Below are positions 59,685-64,000 of a stretch of DNA of 64,000 bases, piece by piece. Source of the DNA: Micromussa lordhowensis (taxonomy: Eukaryota; Cnidaria; Anthozoa; Scleractinia; Lobophylliidae). Position 1 is the stretch's first letter, and every line of letters begins with the position of its first letter. Location: contig OZ026602.1 of the NCBI GenBank assembly GCA_964020085.1, positions 25,870,101-25,934,100 on the forward strand. The letters run 5' to 3'. A model generated the notes under the pieces. That model saw nothing but the letters and a program-made list of their open reading frames with translations. It had not been told where the DNA came from and searched no databases. Position numbers and translations under genes: made by a program.

Positions 59685-60061
59685 AGGATCGTTATCAGTT
59701 TTGATAACCTCGACCAAAACAAACCATTAACCAATCGCTGCACAAGTTTTCGTTCACGTGACATAATTTGGTAGCAACAGTGTATAATTCAATATGGCGG
59801 CCGACGTGGCGCGAGGCGCTGCGATGAAAGGAGTTACATTTTCATTGAATTAATTCTATGTTTGCTTCACAATAGGTTGGAAGAAAACTGTCTTCGTCCA
59901 AAAGTTACTGCGAAATTATTTCATTTCCAGATGGACACCGTATAGTATTTGTTCCGAATAAAATGACACAGCGAAGGTAGACAATAGTTATTCTGTTCAA
60001 AAAAGCGTTGTTTATTGATACGAAAATGATAGCTTCTATCATGTCTAGCTTCACTCAGGCT
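59685..60061 (+). promoter_or_regulatory. CpG-richer promoter-like block
   Basis: On the plus strand there is an accaatcg box (about 59728), a tcacgtgac E-box (about 59755) and a YY1-like aatatggcggc overlapping an ATG at 59794 that opens only 19 codons (MAADVARGAAMKGVTFSLN). The combination resembles a TATA-less promoter with a start at the YY1 site. No downstream plus-strand exon was found, so the target is unknown. Confidence 0.35.
60011..60016 (-). terminator. Poly(A) signal of the minus-strand gene
   Basis: AATAAA on the minus strand, 46 bp after the TGA at 60062; position and form fit a cleavage signal. Confidence 0.5.
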
Positions 60062-62247
60062 TCATTTTCTCGCTAGCTGGCGAATCTGCTTGTTCAACAA
60101 TCTGTATAAAATAGAAACGAAACAGTAACAGTGAATTCATCTTGAGCTTATTATATAAATTGACAATGAACAAGTTCCTACTATGTTCCAGGCGGAGAGC
60201 CAAGACAAGAAGTTTAAAATTCAAGTTTAAAGTATCAGCAATTTCAATCCTTAGAGTTTCTAAAATTAGGAAACAAGCTCTCAAATTTATATTAATTTGT
60301 ACAAAACATTGTACTGTTAAACATTCACAGAGAAAATGCAACTCGGAAAAATAGTACTGAAAAGCTTTCAAATGAATGGTCACTTATCGCACTGTCCTTG
60401 TACAGTGTACGTACACGCTCAGTTTCACTGGAATGACTTAATTTCTACTTTCAGTAGGTAAGGCATGAAAGTTACAGCAGAAAACACTTCCAAAACTCTA
60501 CAATGAGTAAGGAGAATGACTTACCCCTCTCTTCGAAGCTTGATTCTCCATGCCAGCACTTCCTCTTTGAAGTCATAGTTTTTCCATGAAACTGCAGCAT
60601 CTTCCTTGGGATCACACATCCCAATTAAGGATAACTGCCAGTTTCTTAACTAGAACAATGAATGAATGAGTGATTAGTTAACTAATGGTTTATGGTAGAG
60701 TTACACATACAAATGACACACAAAACAAATCCAGCTGTTATTTAAGCAGGTGTCCATTTGAGGCTAGAATTTTTTAGATAATTAATTTCGAATCTAAACT
60801 GTGTGACAGGTCTAGAGATGTGGCTTTGTTATAGACAATTTGAGACTTCCCAAGAAGAAACCACATGACAATAACAAAGCACTCAAAATCAGTCAAAATT
60901 AAAAAAAAAACACTTTTCTCAATACTGCTTCAAATCACTGATGAAAATCAATTTAGTAATGAGTGGTAGTCTTGTACATGTACAGGTTTCTCTAACTGTC
61001 AGTCTCAAACAGTTAAAGAAAAAGTAGGACAGGGCCCGACACTTACATATAAAGTCTCCACTAAGTGACATTTAACGTTAGGTTGAATTCATCACAATGA
61101 TGAAACAGACTAATTTGTGTACCATGTGTGTCCATGAATATCAATTAACAACTTACAACAACAAGAACAAAAACGATAATTTAGTACTTCACAATTACAG
61201 TAATTCTTAATCCTTAATCCCCTGGCTCCACAGCTAGCAGTGCGATAACTTCTTTATAATACAGTAAACTGCTGCTTGTAGATACATTGCTTACAATTAC
61301 ACCCCATACATGTAATTATGGACAGAAGTTAAAGTTCTGGCCAATAAGTACTGGTATTTCTTTATATCTCTCCCTGTTACAGACTGCCTCTATCAGTCAG
61401 ACACTTAACTGTGGTCCCAGTTGCCAGGTATAGTCTTTGTAAGCTGTACACTCTGCATTGCACCATTACATAAAGAGCATCAATAATCAAAAGTCCAGAC
61501 TAAAAAATCTACGTTACCATGCAGAAATTTAACGGCCAACTAAAGTAGTTCCTTGGTTTGTGTTAGGGAACAGCCTGTTGTATAAAACATGAACATACAA
61601 ATCGGGCTTGACGTTGATAAAGAATTTTCAACATAAGACAGTCACTTCAGCGACTTTCATTAGATAAAATGCAGGAAAGATTGCAGTGAACATACATGTA
61701 ATACAACACAAAAATATTGGGAAAAAAATTAAGTGTTAAAATTAAAATTTGCAGTTTATCAAGGCTCTGAAACTTCTTGACATTGCTATAGACACAATTC
61801 TTCATCATTGTCAACCATGCTTTGTACGTTCAAGTTTAAAATAATGTGTACATCTTAATTACAGTTTTCCATCATTTGCCTCTTTACGCAAGAGCAATGC
61901 ATCATCAGTTGTAGCAGAGCAATCATCAATGAGACACTGTTTCTTTGAACTGTCAATCTTTGTCTCCTCTAATCTCTTGAGCCATTTGCTGTCAATAATG
62001 TAATTAAAATTAAGTAAGATTAAGTTAGCCAGTAATAAGCAGCACTTCTACATGCATTGCTAACAATCCAATGCAAGCCCCCAGATGTCGTTAAAAAATT
62101 CAAGGTCTTCTAAATGGGTGTCTGCACATGCACATATAAAAAAAAATGCTGGGTAATGTGATAAATTAAAAGAATTTTTTTCCTTTTATCATGACTGGAG
62201 GAGGGCTTTCTCTTCATAGTATGGGATATTCTACCCACTCTTCAGCC

Positions 62248-62550
62248 AACGTGAGGGCGCGGTGGCCTCATGGTTAGTGCGCTCGACTCCGGAGCGAGCG
62301 CTCCGGGTTCGAGCCCTGGCCGGGGACATTGTGTTGTGTTCTTAGGCAAGACACTTCGCTCTCACAGTGCCTCTCTCCACCCAGGTGTATAAATGGGTAC
62401 CGGCGAATTTAATGCTGGGGGTAACCTTGCGATGGACTAGCATCCCATCCAGGGGGGAGTAGAAATACTCCTAGTCGCTTCATGCTACTGAAACTGGGAT
62501 AAGCTCCGGCCTGATGAGCCACTAGGCTCGTATGCAGACTTTACCTTTAC
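62248..62550 (+). mobile_element. tRNA-derived SINE, copy 2, in an intron
   Basis: This is the same family as 36514-36811, better preserved, with a consensus-like B box gggttcgagccc. An 8-bp duplication (cttcagcc) flanks it at 62240-62247 and 62551-62558. It lies antisense in the intron between the exons at 62676 and 61988 of the minus-strand gene. Confidence 0.88.
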
Positions 62551-63580
62551 CTTCAGCCCCCACTTGTGGAGTATTTTTTCATTATGCCCACATTGGACCA
62601 TAAATATTTGACCAGTTGTTTTCAAAGAAACAATGCTTGGAGATGGTGAGGAGTGATACATGTTATTTGCATTACCTTGGTGCAAGCTTCTCATCTCTTT
62701 GTAAAACTGTACTGCTGGTGCTGACCTCTGCATGACACACACTCCTCGAAATGCTTATTTAAGCACGATTATCCTTGCATACGGTCCACTTTTTCAAAAG
62801 AACCTGGTCATTGTCTATTGCAGTCAAAATGTCATTATCTGGCATAGCAGGGATTTCCGTAGTTAGCCCGTTTAGCCATGATTTCACTAGCTTGTACTGG
62901 CCCCCAAGATGAAGTTTTCCATAAATGTCTACTGCTATTTTGCTGTGTGCAATCGAGTACATCACTAGATTTGCTCCAAACAGGATAGGACTTATGAAAT
63001 TTGGCTTTGCTAAATTGTGAATGTGATCAACTGCAATCACTTTTTTGATTGCGTTCGTTCTACTGTCACTCAAGGCATTGACCGCACTTTTTAAGACTAG
63101 ATTTCTGGACAATAGCCAAGATTCTGGATTTCCTTTTAGCAAGTCAGAAATGTTCCTATGACTAAGATCGCCACTGTCAACTTTCAATTGCTCCCTCTCA
63201 AGGGAAAATATAACTTCAACCAACCTCAAAACTAACTGTCTGTCAATTGCAGTCACTGATGAATACATATTTTCAGGTTCTAAAAAGTGGGCCAAACTGA
63301 GAGCAAATGTTCTTACATAACACAAGTGCCATTTCTTTGTCCAGATGATGTAGATTCTCTGAAATGTTGCAAAACATGTTGCAGGAATCTTTCTCTGCCT
63401 CGTCCTCTCCACTTTCAGTGTCACTCCCATCTTCAACATCTACTGGTTTTCTCTTCTTGCTTGGCCTTCCTCTGCCGTCCTTCGTACATATACATTCACT
63501 GTCCTTGTGGGGCTCCCAAGTAATTGGGATTTGACCGAGGGCTTGACTTGAAGGTGACCGTCTCAAGCGATAAAAATACC

Positions 63581-63673
63581 CGGCAGGTACAAAACACAGG
63601 TCACCGGTCATTGTTCTGGGTTGTTTCAGTATAGGTAAAACAATGACCTGTGACCTGTGTTTTGTACCTGCCG
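63581..63673. mobile_element. 93-bp hairpin element with 10-bp target duplication, inside an exon
   Basis: Inverted repeats of about 36 bp (cggcaggtacaaaacacagg, then tcaccggtcattgtt; one mismatch plus the loop side) enclose an 18-20-bp loop. The flanks are taaaaatacc (63571-63580) and tagaaatacc (63674-63683), a 10-bp direct repeat with one difference. A 9-10-bp duplication suggests Mutator-type mobilisation. Element plus one duplication is 103 bp, which explains the frame change of the host exon. Confidence 0.85.
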
Positions 63674-63946
63674 TAGAAATACCACACACACGTCAGGCAA
63701 ACATTAGGGGGATGAATAAAGTCGTTGTCGTTTTCAACATTGACACCGTGTCGTTCGAATTCAACCTTGATTTTTCTTTGGGTCTTGCGAACGTCTTTTG
63801 TGAAGACGCAGTCTTGCCACAAAATCGGCATAGATTTGCTCTTTTAATTCTGTGGGTACCCGCATCCGCCATCTCAATACCTAGGAACACATCAATTACA
63901 GATGTAAATATGGCTGCCGTTACGAACAACAGGGAGAATATAAAAG

Positions 63947-63998
63947 ACTGACCCCCACTCCGCGGACTACCCACTGACCCCCGCTCCACGGACTACCC
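63947..63998. repeat. 26-bp tandem repeat, two copies, running to the window edge
   Basis: Units actgacccccactccgcgga and actgacccccgctccacgga, each followed by ctaccc. The array may continue beyond the window. It lies upstream of the disrupted gene. Confidence 0.85.
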
Positions 63999-64000
63999 TA

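Larger units (their letters stand above)
60062..63872 (-). pseudogene. Uncharacterised multi-exon gene with paired-cysteine N-terminus, disrupted
   Basis: I could join four exons by phase: 63872-62676, 61988-61863, 60644-60525 and 60101-60062. Boundaries are GTAATG, GACAG, GTAATT, TTAAG, GTAAGT and ATACAG. The protein starts MADAGTHRIKRANLCRFCGK and about 50 residues later has PPNVCLTCVWYFYG, two C-x2-C pairs like a small zinc-binding domain. Then come a basic patch (GRGRPSKKRKP), an acidic patch, a long conserved-looking region (DRQLVLRLVEVIFSLE, then DNDQVLLKKWTVCKDN) and a C-terminus KLNWQLSLIGMCDPKEDAAV .. LLNKQIRQLARK. In the first exon the frame is broken four times: a 1-bp loss near 63822, a 93-bp element plus target duplication (63581-63683), a one-base slip in an A5 run at 63282-63286, and TAA at 62759-62761. 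Downstream exons are intact. I do not recognise a function; a transposase-derived or multicopy host gene is possible. Confidence 0.6.

Noticed and set aside
62485..62742. Minus-strand frame starting MCVMQRSAPAV
   Set aside because: It is out of frame with the real exon and runs into the SINE.

Overview
The window is eukaryotic nuclear DNA, most likely from an anthozoan cnidarian such as a stony coral. The DNA is AT-rich. Genes have spliceosomal introns with GT..AG ends, and there are 5'-truncated non-LTR retrotransposons, Penelope-like retroelement ends, a tRNA-derived SINE family and many short foldback (MITE-like) elements. The coral assignment rests on recognising the style of these repeats and of the gene families; it is inference. 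No prokaryotic operon, CRISPR array or phage feature is present.

The layout is dominated by a long direct duplication. Copy A (1-16741, cut by the left window edge) and copy B (39418-59437) lie in the same orientation and flank a 22.7-kb segment not otherwise duplicated. Each copy carries, on the minus strand, the start of a small secreted acidic-repeat protein gene and an intronless gene for a FAD/NAD(P)-binding oxidoreductase-like protein. These are followed by about 12 kb with no convincing protein-coding gene but with a degenerate tRNA-Ser-like sequence, several foldback elements and a recurring exon-like module. The copies differ by substitutions and by discrete events: a 2-bp frameshift in the copy-B FAD gene, a further 2.6-kb internal tandem duplication in B, about 340 bp missing from A, a minisatellite with 2, 3 and 1 repeats, and a foldback element present only in B. 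Stitched haplotypes (false duplication) must be excluded before the duplication is taken as real.

The central segment (16742-39417) holds an ABCC/MRP-type full ABC transporter on the plus strand (19561-28843, at least seven exons) with transposon debris in its introns. It also holds two minus-strand LINE remnants (17637-18825 and about 29105-31815), an isolated terminal exon of the Notch-pathway factor RBPJ/Suppressor of Hairless (32576-32777), and a paired-cysteine N-terminal domain fragment butted against a RecQ-like helicase fragment (34176-34660). Two Penelope-like fragments, a SINE, a long inverted repeat and a second copy of the repeat that forms the C-terminus of the acidic protein complete it.

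The right end (59438-64000) contains a multi-exon minus-strand gene of an uncharacterised family whose exon phases fit together across four exons. It is broken by a 93-bp inverted-repeat element with a 10-bp target duplication, two small frameshifts and a stop codon, and one of its introns carries a SINE. The genes do not form an obvious pathway; the window is best read as a recently rearranged, transposon-rich locus around one functional-looking transporter gene and a duplicated oxidoreductase gene.
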